Notes: generated from the letters alone by a model not told the origin. Positions 22,805 through 37,630 are shown, numbered from the stretch's first letter. The stretch is 64,000 nucleotides of DNA from Delphinapterus leucas (GCF_002288925.2 NW_022098026.1:21071190-21135189), one strand, 5' to 3'. Translations and numbers: made by a program.

Positions 22805-23597
22805 ACCCTCGTAACAAATTTTTAAGTGTACAACACAATATGGTTAACTAGGCACAGTGTTGTTCAGCAGATCTTCATCTTGCAGAACTGAAATTTTACG
22901 CCTATCGATTAGCAACTTCCTGACCTTAACCTCCTCCCCCCAGCCCCTGGCAAGCAACATTCCACTCTGTGATTCTATGAGTTTGACTATTTTAGATGTC
23001 TCATGTAAGTGGTATCATGCATTATTTATTCTTCTATGACTGGCTTACTTCCCGTAGCATAATGTTCTCTGGGTTCATCTATGTTGTTGCATATTGCAGA
23101 ATTTTCTTCTTTTTAATGCCTAAATAACATTCCATTGTATATGTATACCACATTTTCTTTACCTCTTCATCCCCTGATGGACATTTACATTGTTTCCACA
23201 TCTTGGCTGTTGTGAATAGTGGCTGCTGTGAGCTTGGGGGTGCAGATATCTCTTCAAGATCCCGATTTCCATTCTTTTGGATATATACCCAGAAGAGATT
23301 GCTGGATCATATGGTACTTAAATTTTTAATTTTTTGAGGAGGCTCCATGCTGTTTTCCATAGCAACTCCACCATTTTGCATTCCTACCAACAGTATACAA
23401 GGGTTCCTGTTTACCCACATCCTCACCAACACTTGTTGTATTTTGACTTTTTGGTAATAGCCATCCTAACAGGTAGAAGCTTTGTGGTCTTAATTTGTGT
23501 TTCCCTAATGATGAGTGAAGCTGAGCCATCTTTTCATATTCATGTGGGCCATTTGTGTATCTTCTTTGGAGAAATGCCTATTTAAGTCTTCAGCCCA
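22805..23597 (-). mobile_element. Old LINE-1 3' end, minus strand
   Basis: TTTAAGTGTACAACACAATA, TCCATTGTATATGTATACCA and CTTTTTGGTAATAGCCATCC. A broken ORF2 end is visible at 23326-23529. A younger L1 abuts it on the right. Confidence 0.87.
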
Positions 23598-26095
<2,498 letters not shown>

Positions 26096-26099
26096 AAAC

Positions 26100-27720
26100 T
26101 CATTAGTTCTAGTAGCTTTTTAAAAACTAGTAATTTATTGAGATGAAATTAATAAAACATAAAATTAACCATTTAATTCAGTGGCATTTAGTATATTCTC
26201 AGTGTTGTGCAACCACCATCTCTGTCTAGTTCCAAAATATTTTAATAACCCCAATGTAAAACGCTTACTCATAAAGTAATTTCTCCCCATTATTCTCTTC
26301 CCCCAGAGCCTGCCAGCCAACAGCCTTCTTTCTATATCAATAGATTTGTCTATCCTAGGTATTTCATGTGAATGAAATTATACAATATATCACCCTTTGT
26401 GTCAGCTTTTTTCACTTAATTGGAGGTTCATCCACATGGTAGCATGAATTTGTACTTCATTTCTTTTTATGGCCGAATACTATTCCATTGTTTATACATA
26501 CTACAATTTATTTAACCATTCACCCATTGATGGTCATGTGTGCTATTTCCCTCTTTTGGCTGTGGTGGATAGTGCTGCTATTATGAACATGTGTAAATGT
26601 ATTTGCTTGAGTACCTGTTTTCCATTCTTTTGGGTTTATACCTAGGAGTGGAATTACAGGGTCATGTGGTAATTCTGTATTTAACTTTTTTTTTTTTTTT
26701 GCGGTACGCGGCCCTCTCACTGTTGTGGCTTCTCCCGTTGCAGAGCACAGGCTCCAGACGCGCAGCCATGGCTCACAGGCCCAGCCACTCCGCGGCATGT
26801 GGGATCTTCCCGGACCGGGGCACGAACCCGTGTCCCCTGCATCGGCAGGCAGACTTTCAACCACTGTGCCACCAGGGAAGCCCCTGTGTTTAACTTTTTG
26901 AAGTCTAGTACCTTTTTTGTAGATTCCCTAGATAGATGATCATGTTGTCTATGAGTAAAGATAGTTTTACTTGTTCCCACTAATCTCATTGCATCTTATT
27001 CCTTTCTTGCCTAATTGTATTGGCTAAAGCCTCCAGTACAGTGGTAAATGGAAGTTGTAAGAGTATATACATCCCTGTTTGTTGTTTTTTTTTTACTGAA
27101 ATTAGGAGGAAAATATTTAGTGTTTTCCCATTAAGTATGATACTAGCAGAAGGTGTTTTGTAAATACCCTTTATAAAGTTGAGGAAGTTTCCTTCTATTC
27201 CTAGTTTGCTAAGAGTTTGTTTTAAATTAGGAGTGTATGTTGGGTTTTGTCAAATGCTTTGTCTGTATCTATTTGGATAATCATATGGATTTTTCATTTT
27301 CAGTTTTTCACTGTTGTGAATTGCATCAGTTGATTTTGAAATGTGAATCCAATCTTGCATTCCTGGTGTAACCCTTTGATCATGATGTGTCATCCTTGTA
27401 ATTGATTGTTAAATACTATTTGGTAAAGTTTTGTGTAGAATTTTTCCATTTATGTTCACAGGGGATATTAGTCTGTAGTTTTCTTTTCTTGTAATTTTTG
27501 TCTAATTTTGGTATCAGTATAATGGATTAGAATGGATTGAGAAGTATTCCCTCCTGTGCAGTTTTGTTTTTGGAGGAGTTTCTGTAGAATTGGTATTATT
27601 TCTTCCTTAAGTGTTTGGTAGAAATCACCAGTGAAACCATGTGGGCCTAGAGTTTTCTTTATGGAAAGGTTTTTAACTGCAAAATCAGTTTAACAGATAT
27701 CGGGCTAATTAGGTTATCTA
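26100..27720 (-). mobile_element. Old LINE-1, minus strand, split by a CHR SINE
   Basis: AATTTATTGAGATGAAATTA at the 3' end, AATTACAGGGTCATGTGG before the SINE (26691-26884), then ORF2-derived TTGCCTAATTGTATTGGCTA and TTCTGTAGAATTGGTATTAT. The step from 3' UTR-proximal to RT-proximal sequence at about 26900 implies an internal deletion or two elements. Confidence 0.75.
26691..26884 (-). mobile_element. CHR-2-type SINE, minus strand, inside an old LINE-1
   Basis: Reverse complement of the SINE with T-run tail at 26691-26700 and GGGAAGCCCC at the tRNA-like end. Flanks TGTATTTAACTTTTT and TGTGTTTAACTTTTT are the target-site duplication. Confidence 0.95.
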
Positions 27721-27732
27721 GTTCTTTCCTTT

Positions 27733-28039
27733 CTTATTTTTTAATAAAGTTATTTATTTATTTTTGGCTGCATTGGGTCTTCATTGCTGTGTGTGGGCTT
27801 TCTCTAGCTGCAGTGAGCGGGGGCTGAGTGGGGACTACTCTTTGTTGTGGTGCATGGGCTTCTCATTGCGGTGGCTTCTCTTGTTCTGGAGCACGGGCTC
27901 TAGGCGTGCGGGCTCAGTAGTTGTGGTGCACGGGCTTAGTTGCTCTGGGGCATGTGGGATCTTCCCGGACCAGGGCTCGAACCTGTGTCCCCTGCATTGG
28001 CAGGCGGATTCTTAACCACTGTGCCACCAGGGAAGTCCC
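27733..28039 (-). mobile_element. Long CHR-type SINE (CHR-1-like), minus strand
   Basis: Has the tRNA-like head at the right (GTGCCACCAGGGAAGTCCC) and a long GC-rich body with GGCTTTCTCTAGCTGCAG, ending in T-rich sequence at the left. The 10-bp duplication TCTTTCCTTT is at 27723-27732 and 28040-28049. Confidence 0.88.
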
Positions 28040-28059
28040 TCTTTCCTTTTTTTTAAACA

Positions 28060-28610
28060 TCTTTTTTTGAACTATAATTCAGATACCAAAAAACATACCC
28101 AGTTAAAATGTACAATTCAAAGGCTTTTTGTATGCTCAGAGTTGTGCAATCATCAATACAAGTTTCTTTTAGAACATTTTCGTTACCTTAAAAAGAAGCT
28201 TGGTACCCATTAAGCAGTCACTCTTTAATATCCCCTCCTCCTCCCCCAGCCCCTGGGAATCTCAAATCTACTTTCTGTCCATAATCCATTTACATTAAAT
28301 GTCCAGATTTGTTTATTCTGGACATTTAATGTAAATGGGTTTATAAAATATGTGATCTTTTGTGACTGGCTTCTTTTACTTAGCATAGTATTTGCAAAGT
28401 TCATCCAAAAAATGTATGTATCAGTATTTCATTTCTTTTCATTGCTAAATAATATTTCATTGTATGAATATACCATGTTATTTATCCATTTATCAGTTGA
28501 TGGACATTTAGATTGTTTCCACTTTGGGGGCATTATGAATAATGGTGCTGTGAATATTTGTGTAGAAGTTTTGTGCGTGGATATGTTTTCTATTCCCTTG
28601 GCTATGTAAA
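28060..28610 (-). mobile_element. Old LINE-1 3' end, minus strand, with an aberrant hairpin
   Basis: AAATGTACAATTCAAAGGCT, GTGCAATCATCAATACAAG, CAGTTGATGGACATTTAGAT. Contains the 21-bp inverted repeat at 28286-28338. Confidence 0.85.
28286..28338. repeat. Perfect 21-bp inverted repeat with 11-nt loop
   Basis: The left arm 28286-28306 (CCATTTACATT...GTCCAG) and right arm 28318-28338 (CTGGACATT...GTAAATGG) are exact reverse complements around ATTTGTTTATT. Confidence 0.97.
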
Positions 28611-29154
28611 ATTTACAATCTTGATTTTTAGCTCAGATTGTCCTCCCTCTCATTAATAACAGTTAATGAAATTTAGTTCATATTTATATGTATCAGTTAC
28701 AGTGATAGCTTTGGGAAACTCTCCATGTGGGGTAAACAGGCTGGTTCCCTTTCTTTGCCAGACTTCTCATTGACCAAGAAAAATTCTGCACAGAAGACTT
28801 AGATCAAATCTATAACTTCCCACTTCTCCTTTGATCTTATTGCCTTGGCACTGGTCTTCTCATGCTTTCAGATATGGGTTGGAAATGGAAGACCCTCTCT
28901 GAAGGAATGCTGAGTGCCTCTGGCCAAGGTCTGGTAGTTGGGAATGTACAGGATAATGAAAATGCAGGCCAGTAACAAAACAGTGTGACTTTATTAATTA
29001 GGATATGTGAGGTTGGAAATTCGTGTGCAGTTCTGGTGTTCACACCACTCTTCATCTGATTCACCTTTGACCCTTTATGTATGTTTTTTGGGAGAGCATT
29101 AAAAACAAAATTCCCCCCTTCTTTTAGATTTCCTTAGATGTCTTAGACTTTTCT
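28611..29154. other. Intergenic, nothing recognised
   Basis: A minus-strand frame at 28837-29064 has no domain. Confidence 0.55.
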
Positions 29155-29395
29155 CTTATATTTCCTTGAAATCTAACATGTCTTGAGCACTTGCTGTATG
29201 GTAGTAACTGCACTAAAGCAGCTTAAATATGTCGTATCTCATTTAATTCTCATTCCTTTAAGATGTTGGTATTACTTCCATTTTTCAGTTGTGGAAGTAG
29301 GCTTAAAGTGGCTGTAGAACTTTCCCAAGGTCGCAGACTTAGTGAAGGACAAAAGTAAGGCTTGAACCCACATTTGTCTCATTATGAAGTTGTAA
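29155..29395 (-). mobile_element. MIR SINE, minus strand
   Basis: GTATCTCATTTAATTCTCAT, CTTTCCCAAGGTCGCAGAC and GGCTTGAACCCA are reversed MIR. Confidence 0.8.
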
Positions 29396-29749
29396 CTACT
29401 AAGGTCTAAAATTATTAACAGTATTTGTGCCACACATTCTTTTGTATTTAAAATGAGCAGTCATGTGTATGCTATGAGTTTTTTTATCTGTCAAATTGGC
29501 AGTCTGTTTGTGCATGGTTGCTATCTCAGGGTGAGTACAACATATAAAAGATTGGGAGAGAAATCTATTAATATTAAATGAGTAAGTCCTTGTCTGTGCT
29601 GAACTTCAACTCTTCCTTTAGCACCCAGCACAACGAAAACACCTTTTCATGGGCTTTCCTGAAAAACAGCTGCACTATGTATTCAAAGTACTTTGTACCA
29701 GCCTCTGATACAGTGAATGGCAATTACACTTTGCTTGTCCACTCTTAGA
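29396..29749. other. Intergenic, nothing recognised
   Basis: Unique-looking, AT-rich. Confidence 0.55.
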
Positions 29750-30320
29750 TATTTTATATATATCTATATCTATATATAATTTACATACCATAAAATTTAC
29801 TCACTTTAAATGTACATGTTAATGATTTTTATTAAATTTACTGAGTTGCAAAACCATCATTATAATGCAATTTGAGAACATTTCCATCTTCCCATACAGT
29901 TCCCTCATACCTATTTTCACTTAGGCCCTGATGCCATCCCCAGCCATAGGAAGCCATTGATCTGCTTTCTGACTCTATATCTTTGCCTTCTCTAGACATC
30001 TCATATAAGTGAAATCAAGCAATATGTGGTCTTTTTGGTATGACTTCCTTTACTTAGCATAATGTTTTTGAGATTCATCCATATTATAGCATGCATCATT
30101 GTTTTTATTGCTGTGTAGTATTTTATTGTATGGCTCTGCTACATTTTGTGTATGTGTTCATTCACTAATGTGTTTATGTTGATGGACATTTGAGTTCTTT
30201 CCCCCTCTTGGCTATTATGAATAATGGTGCTCTGAATATCTGCATGCAACTCGTCGTGTGCCCATGTTTTTTTCCTTTTGAATAGACACAGAGCAATGGA
30301 ATTGATGAGCCACGTGTCTC
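29750..30320 (-). mobile_element. Old LINE-1 3' end, minus strand
   Basis: TTTACATACCATAAAATTTA, CTAGACATCTCATATAAGTG, GTTGATGGACATTTGAGTTC, with a TA-rich tail at 29752-29780. Confidence 0.83.
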
Positions 30321-30894
30321 ATCTTTCATTCCTTGAGGGCAGGAACATCACGCTGAAGTTTTAGTGTTGGCTTAGTGGTCTTTTAATTGACTCCTCTAGC
30401 ACGCCTGCCACATACTTGGTAGTGAAACTGATCAAGAGGTATTTATGAAATAGTTTCATGTTCCGTGAATCTTTGTTTGGTTTTTATGCACACTATCCCC
30501 TATTACCACCACTTGGAAAGAGTTTTATTTTTTTTACATCTTTATTGGAGTATAATTGCTTTACAATGGTGTGTTAGTTTCTGCTTTATAACAAAGTGAA
30601 ACAGTTATACATGTGTTCCCATATCTCCTCCCTCTTGCATCTCCCTCCCTCCCACCCTCCCTATCCCACCCCTCCAGGCGGTCACAAAGCACCGAGCTGA
30701 TCTCCCCGTGCTGTGTGGCTGCTTCCCACTAGCTATCCATTTTACGTTTGGCAGTGTATATATGTCCATGCCACTCTCTCACTTTGTCACAGCTTACCCT
30801 TCCCCCTCCCCATATCCTCAAGTCCATTCTCTAGTAGGTTTGTGTCTTTATTCCTGTCTTACCCCCACGTTCTACATGGCAACTTTTTTTTTTC

Positions 30895-33800
30895 TTAAAT
30901 TCCATATATATGTGTTGGCACACGGTATTTGTCTTTCTCCTTCTGACTTACTTCACTCTGTATGACAGACTCTAGGTTCATCCACCTCACTACAAATAAC
31001 TCAATTTCGTTTCTTTTTATGGCTGAGTAATATTCCATTGTATATATGTGACACATCTTCTTTATCCATTCATCTGATGATGGACACTTAGGTTGTTTCC
31101 ATCTCCTGGCTACTGTAAATAGAGCTGCAATGAACATTTTGGTACATGACTCTTTTTGAATTATGGTTTTCTCAGGGTATATGCCCAGTAGTGGGATTGC
31201 TGGGTCAAATGGTAGTTCTATTTTTAGTTTTTTAAGGAACCTCCATACTGTTCTCCATAGTGTCTGTACCAATTCACATTCCCACCAGCAGTGCAAGAGT
31301 GTTCCCTTTTCTCCACACCCTCTCCAGCATTTATTGTTTCTAAATTTGTTGATGATGGCCATTCTGACTGGTGTGAGATGATATCTCATTGTAGTTTTGA
31401 TTTCCATTTCTCTAATGATTAGTGATGTTGAGCATTCTTTCATATGTTTGTTGGTGGTCTGTATATCTTCTTTGGAGAAATGTCTATTTAGGTCTTCTGC
31501 CCATTTTTGGATTGGGTTGTTTGTTTTTATATTGAGCTGCATGAGCTGCTTGTAAATTTTGCAGATTAATCCTTTGTCAGTTGCTTCATTTGCAAATATT
31601 TTCTCCCATTCTGAGGGTTGTCTGTTGGTCTTGTTTATGGTTTCCTTTGCTGTACAAAAGCTCTGAAGTTTCATTAGTTCCCATTTGTTTATTTTTGTTT
31701 TTATTTCCATTTCTCTATGAGGTGGGTCAAAAAGGATCTTGCTGTGATTTATGTCATAGAGTGTTCTGCCTGTGTTTTCCTCTAAGAGTTTGATAGTTTC
31801 TGACCTTACATTTAGGTCTTTAATCAATTTTGAGCTTATTTTTGTGTACGGTGTTAGGGAGTGTTCTAATCTCATACTTTTACATATACCTGTCCAGTTT
31901 TCCCAGCACCACTTATTGAAGAGACTGTCCTTTTTCCACTGTACATTCCTGCCTCCCTTATCAAAGATAAGGTGACCATATGTGTGTGGATTTATCTCTG
32001 AGCTTTCTCTCCTGTTCCATTGATCTATATTTCTGTTTTTGTGCCAGTACCATACTGTCTTGATTGTTGTAGCTTTGTAGTATAGCCTGAAGTCAGGAAG
32101 CCTGATTCCTCCAGCTCCGTTTTTTGTTCTCAAGATTGCTTTGGCTATTTGGGGTCTTTTGTGTTTCCATACAAATTGTGAAATTTTTTGTTCTAATTCT
32201 GTGAAAAATGCCAGTGGTAGTTTGATAGGGATTGCACTGATTCTGTAGATTGCTTTGGGTAGTACAGTTATTTTCACAATGTGCATTCTTCCAATCCAAG
32301 GACATGGTATATCTCTCCATCTATTTGTATCATCTTTAATTTCTTTCATCAGTGTCTTATAATTTTCTGCATTCAGGTCTTTTGTCTCCTAGGTAGGTTT
32401 ATTCCTAGATATTTTATTCTTTTTGTTGCAGTGGTAAATGGGAGTGTTTCCTTAATTACACTTTCAGATTTTTCATCATAGTGTATAGCAATGCCAGAGA
32501 TTTCTGTGCATTAATTTTGTATCCTGCTACTTTACCAAATTCATTGATTAGCTCTAGTAGTTCTCTGGTAGCATCTTTAGGATTCTCTATGTAGAGTATC
32601 ATGTCATCTGCAAACAGTGACAGCTTTACATCTTCTTTTCTGATTTGGATTCCTTTTATTTCCTTTTCTTCTCTGATTTCTGTGGCTAAAACTTCCAAAA
32701 CTATGTTGAATAAGACTGGTGAGAGTGGGCAGCCTTGTCTTGTTCGTGATCTTAGTGGAAATGCTTTCAGTTTTTCACCATTGAGGATGATGTTGGCTGT
32801 GGGCTTGTCATATATGGCCTTTATTATGTTGGGGAAAGTTCCCTCTATGCCTACTTTCTGCAGGGTTTTTATCATAAATCGGTGTTGAATTTTGTCAAAA
32901 GCTTTCTCTGCATCTATTGAGATGATCATATGGTTTTTTTCCTTCAATCTGTTAATATGGTGTATCACGATTTATTTGCGTATATTGAAGAATCCTTGCA
33001 TTCCTGGAATAAACCCCACGTGATCATGGTGTATGACCCTTTTAATGTGCTGTTGGATTCTGTTTGCTAGTATTTTGTTGAGGATATTTGCATCTATGTT
33101 CATCAGTGATATTGGCCTGTAGTTTTCTTGCTTTGTGACATCCTTGTCTGGTTTAGGTATCAGGGTGATGGTGGCCTCGTAGAATGAGTTTGGGAGTGTT
33201 CCTCCCTCTGCTATATTTTGGAAGAGTTTGAGAAGGATAGGTGTTAGCTCTTCTCTAAATGTTTGACAGAATTTGCCTGTGAAGCCATCTGGTCCTGGGC
33301 TTTTGTTTGTTGGAAGATTTTAAATCACAGTTTCAATTTCAGTGCTTGTGATTGGTCTCTTCTTATTTTCTGTTTCTTCCTGATTCAGTCTTGGCAGGTT
33401 GTGCATTTCTAAGAATTTGTCCATTTCTTCCAGGTTGTCCATTTTATTTGCATAGAGTTGCTGGTAGTAATCTCTCATGATCTTTTGTATTTCTGCAGTG
33501 TTAGTTGTTACTGCTTCTTTTTCGTTTCTAATTCTATTGATTTGAGTCTTCTCCCTTTTTTTCTTGATGAGTCTGGCTAATGGTTTATCAATTTTATTTA
33601 TCTTCTCAAAGAACCAGCTTTTAGTTTTATTGATCTTTGCTATCGTTTCCTTCATTTCTTTTTCGTTTATTTCTGATCTGATTTTTATGATTTGTTTCCT
33701 TCTGCTAACTTTGGGGTTTTTTTGTTCTTCTTTCTCTAATTGCTTTAGGTGCAAGGTTAGGTTGTTTATTCGAGATGTTTCCTGTTTCTTAAGGTAGGAT

Positions 33801-34703
33801 TGTATTGCTATAAACTTCCCTCTTAGAACTGCTTTTGCTGCATCCCATAGATTTTGGGTCGTCGTGTCTCCATTGTCATTTGTCTAGGTATTTTTTGATT
33901 TCCTCTTTGATTTCTTCAGTGATCACTTCGTTATTAAGTAGTGTATTGTTTAGCCTCCATATGTTTGTATTTTTGACAGATCTTTTCCTGTAATTGATAT
34001 CTAGTCTCATAGCGTTGTGGTCGGAAAAGATACTTGATACAATTTCAATTTTCTTAAATTTACCAAGGCTTGATTTGTGACCCAAGATATGATCTATCCT
34101 GGAGAATGTTCCATGAGCACTTGAGAAAAATGTGTATTCTGTCGTTTTTGGATGGAATGTCCTATAACTATCAATTAAGTCCATCTTGTTTAATGTATCA
34201 TTTAAAGCTTGTGTTTCCTTATTTATTTTCATTTTGGATGATCTGTCCATTGATGAAAGTGGGGTGTTAAAGTCCCCTACTATGATTGTGTAACTGTCGA
34301 TTTCCCCTTTTATGGCTGTTGGCATTTGCCTTATGTATTGAGGTGCTCCTATGTTGGGTGCATAAATATTTACAATTGTTATATCTTCTTCTTCGATCGA
34401 TCCCTTGATCATTATGTAGTGTCCTTCTTTGTCTCTTCTAATAGTCTTTATTTTAACGTCTATTTTGTCTGATATGAGAATTGCTACTCCAGCTTTCTTT
34501 TGATTTCCATTTTCATGGAATATCTTTTTCCCTCCCCTCACTTTCAGTCTGTATGTGTCTCTAGGTCTGAAGTGGGTCTCTTGTATACAGCGTATATATG
34601 GGTCTTGTTTTTGTATCCATTCAGCCAATCTGTGTCTTTTGGTGGGTGCATTTAATCCATTTACATTTAAGGTAATTATTGAGATGTATGTTCCTATTCC
34701 CAT
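30895..34703 (-). pseudogene. LINE-1 ORF2 remnant (endonuclease and reverse transcriptase), several breaks
   Basis: ORF2p nicks target DNA and reverse-transcribes L1 and SINE RNA. Open pieces in order are as follows. 34703-33876 is the AP-like endonuclease, with LNVNGLNAP, IQETHF, VGDFNTPLS, RIDHILG and SDHNAM; it ends after KKYLDK, apparently by a small deletion. 33754-33320 is the linker and early RT region; it ends at a TAA after IETVI. 32968-32456 is the reverse transcriptase, with [23 protein letters not shown] and [11 protein letters not shown]. 32349-30895 is the thumb and C-terminus, with the cysteine-rich [17 protein letters not shown] and the final HIYGI. Four pieces in different frames mean at least three inactivating changes. 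Domain content and total length are otherwise complete. Confidence 0.92.
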
Positions 34704-34754
34704 TTTCTTAATTGTTTTGGGTTTGTTATTGTAGGTCTTTTCCTTCTCTTGTGT

Positions 34755-35647
34755 TTCTTGCCTGGAGAAGATCCTTTAGCATTTTCTGTAAAGCTGGTTT
34801 GGTGGTGCTGAACTCTCTCAGCTTTTGTCTGTAAAGGTTTTAATTTCTCCATCAAATCTGAATGAGATCCTTGCTGGGTAGAGTAGTCTTGGTTGTAGGT
34901 TTTTCTCCTTCATCACTTTAAATATGTTCTGCCACTCCCTTCTGGCTTGCAGAGTTTCTGCTGAAAGATCAGCTGTTAACCTTATGGGGATTCCCTTGTG
35001 TGTTATTTGTTGTTTTTCCCTTGCTGCTTTTAATGTGTTTTCTTTGTATTTAATTTTTGACAGTTTGATTAATATGTGTCTTGGCGTGTTTCTCCTTGGA
35101 TTTATCCTGTATGGGACTCTCTGTGCTTCCTGGACTTGATTAACTATTTCCTTTCCCATATTAGGGAAGTTTTTAACTATAATCTCTTCAAATATTTTCT
35201 CAGTCCCTTTCTTTTTCTCTTCTTCTTCTGGGACCCCTATAATTCGAATGTTGGTGCGTTTAATGTTGTCCCAGAGGTCTCAGAGACTGTCCTCAGTTCT
35301 TTTCATTCTTTTTTCTTTATTCTGCTCTGCAGTAGTTATTTCCACTATTTTATCTTCCAGGTCACTTATCCCTTCTTCTGCCTCAGTTATTGTGCTACTG
35401 ATCCCATCTAGAGTATTTTTAATTTCATTTATTGTGTTGTTCATTGTTGCTTGTTTCATGTTTAGTTATTCTAGGTTCTTGTTAAATGTCTCTTGCATTT
35501 TTCTCTGTTTCCAAGATTTGGGGTCATCTTTACTGTCATTATTCTGAACTCTTTTTCAGGTAGACTGCCTATTTCCTCTTCATTTGTTAGGTCTGGTGGG
35601 TTTTTATCTTGCTCCTTCTTCTGCTGTGTGTTTTTCTGTCTTCTCAT
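34755..35647 (-). pseudogene. LINE-1 ORF1 remnant (RNA-binding chaperone protein), frameshifted
   Basis: ORF1p coats L1 RNA as a trimer. The start ATG fits 35645-35647 (MRRQKNTQQKKEQ). The frame meets a TAG after about 65 codons near the start of the coiled-coil region. A second open piece at 34818-35159 (MGKEIVNQVQEAQRVPYRIN) carries the conserved C-terminal half, including RHILIKLSK and TADLSAETLQARREW. It then shifts frame at TFTDKS, a few dozen codons before the expected end. At least two disruptions are therefore present and the gene is not functional. Confidence 0.85.
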
Positions 35648-37121
35648 TTTGCTTATTTTACTGTGTTTGGGGTCTCCTTTTTGCAGGCTGCAGGTTCGTA
35701 GTTCCCATTGTTTTTGGTGTCTTTCCCCAGTGTCTAAAGTTGGTTCAGTGGGTTGTGTATGCTTCCTGGTGGAGGGGACTAGTGCCTGCGTTCTTGGTGG
35801 TTGAGGCTGGATCTTGTCTTTCTGGTGGGCAGGTCCACGTCTAGTGGTGTGTTTTGGGGTGTCTGTGGACTTATTATGATTTTAGGCAGCCTCTCTGCTA
35901 ATGGGTGGGGTTGTGTTCCTGTCTTGCTAGTTGTTTGGCATAGACACCTGTCCAGCACTGTAGCTTGCTGGTCGTTGAGTGAAGCTGGGTGCTGGTGTTG
36001 AGATGGAGATCTCTGGGAGATTTTCGCCATTTGATATTATGTGGAGCTTGGAGGTCTCTTGTGGAGCAGTGTCCTGAAGTTGGCTCTCCCACCTCAGAGG
36101 CACAGCACTGACTCCTGGCTGCAGCACCAGGAGCCTTTCATCCACATGGCTCAGAATAAAAGGAAGAAAAAGTAGGAAGAAAGAAAGAGGGTAAAATAAA
36201 ATAAAGTAAGATAAAATAAAGTTATTAAAATAAAAAAATTTTTAAGAAAAAAATTAAAAACAAAAAAACAACGGACGGTTGGAACCCTAGGACAAATTGT
36301 GAAAGCAAGGCTATACAGACAAAATCTCACACCGAAGCACACACATACACACTCACAAAAAGAGGAAAAGGGGAAAAAATCATAAATCTTGCTCTCAAAG
36401 TCCACCTCCTCAATTTGGGATGATTCGTTGTCTATTCAGGTATTCCAGAGATGCAGGGTACATCAAGTTGATTGTGGAGCTTTAATCCGCTGCTTCTAAC
36501 CTGCTGGGAGAGATTTCCCTTTCTCTTCTTTGTTTGCACAGCTCCTGGGGTTCAGCTTTGTATTTGGCCCCGCCTCTGCATGTAGGTCTCCGGAGGGCGT
36601 CTGTTCGTCGCTCAGACAGGACGGGGTTAAAGGAGCAGCAGCTTCGGGGACTCTGGCTCACTCAGGCCGGGGGGGGGGGGGGGGGGGGACGGAGTGCGGG
36701 GCGAGCCTGCGGCGGCAGAGGCCAGCATGACGTTGCACCAGCCTGAGGCACGCCGTGCGTTCTCCCGGGGAAGTTGTCCGTGGATTCCGGGATCGTGGTA
36801 GTGGCGGGCTGCACAGGCTCCCCGGAAGGGGGTGTGGATAGTGACCTGTGCTCGCACAGAGGCTTCTTTTGGTGGTGGGAGCAGCCTTAGTGTCTCATGC
36901 CTGTCTCTGGGGTCTGCGCTGTTAGCCACGGCTTGCACCCGTCTCTGGAGCTCTTTTAAGCAGCGCTCTTAATCCCCTCTCCTTTTGGGAGGTCTGAGGT
37001 CTCTGCCAGCGTTCATTAGGTGTTCTGTAGGAGTTGTTCCATGTGTAGATGTATTTCTGGTGTATCTGTGGGGAGGAAGGTGATCTCCCTGTCTTACTCT
37101 TCTTCCATCTTCCCCCCTGCC
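35648..37121 (-). promoter_or_regulatory. 5' UTR / internal promoter region of the full-length LINE-1
   Basis: The L1 internal promoter lies in the 5' UTR. Here it is about 1.47 kb, GC- and CpG-rich between 36530 and 37000, with G20 at 36669-36688 and an A-rich tract (GTAAAATAAAATAAAG-like) at about 36185-36260. Extent is deduced from the right target-site duplication and the ORF1 ATG. It is not a host CpG-island promoter. Confidence 0.75.
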
Positions 37122-37406
37122 AAGAGTTTTATTTTTATCCGTTCCTTGTAATGCTAGCAAACAAGCCTAATGGCTTTGGATGACCTAGATTCTTATTTCC
37201 AGCATAATCCCATGTATATTCAAAGACAGTACATTCCAAGACCATGCCACATTAGTAGAAAAGCTATGGCTTATTTACATTGTGTATACATATTATTCTA
37301 TTGACTGTTTATGGTGAGGGTACAGAAGGTGAACAGTATAAACTTTTTATTCAAGTGGGCTGGATAGAGTTAGGAAAGTTTTTTGGGTTTCTGATATGGT
37401 CTATAT

Positions 37407-37630
37407 CAGCAGTCCCCAACCTTTTTGGCACCAGGGACCGGTTTTGTGGAAGACCATTTTTCCACAGACCTGGGAGGGGGGTTAGGTTCAGGAGGTAGTG
37501 CGAGTGACGGGGAGCAATGAGGAGCAGCAGAAGCAGCTTCGCTTGTTCGCCCGCTGTCACTCACCTTGCCTGCTGTCGCTCACCTCCTGCTGTCCGGTTC
37601 CTAACGCGGCCTGGGGGTTGGGGATCCCTG
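37407..37630. mobile_element. hAT-type non-autonomous DNA transposon with 8-bp target duplication
   Basis: Terminal inverted repeats CAGCAGTCCCCAAC at the left and GTTGGGGATCCCTG at the right. Flanks GTCTATAT (37399-37406) and GTCTGTAT (37631-37638) differ by one base. Interior GGCACCAGGGACCGGTTTTG matches a common mammalian hAT repeat as I recall. Length 224 bp. Confidence 0.85.

Larger units (their letters stand above)
30533..37121 (-). mobile_element. Full-length LINE-1, minus strand, flanked by 15-bp target-site duplications
   Basis: The 6589 bp element is bounded by AAGAGTTTTATTTTT at 30518-30532 and 37122-37136. In its own orientation it has a 5' UTR (about 37121-35648) that is GC-rich near the 5' end with a G20 run on the plus strand, then ORF1 remnants (about 35647-34755), ORF2 remnants (34703-30895), and a short 3' UTR with the tail at 30533-30540. 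It is the only L1 in the window reaching a 5' UTR. It is a dead copy because both ORFs are interrupted. It lies 2.8 kb past the NR3C1 3' end and in the same orientation as that gene. Confidence 0.95.

Noticed and set aside
30895..32349. 484-codon open frame as a host gene
   Set aside because: It is the C-terminal third of L1 ORF2 (thumb and cysteine-rich region), cut off from the reverse transcriptase by a frameshift.
36530..37000. CpG-rich stretch as a host gene promoter
   Set aside because: It is the 5' UTR of the full-length L1, inside its target-site duplications.
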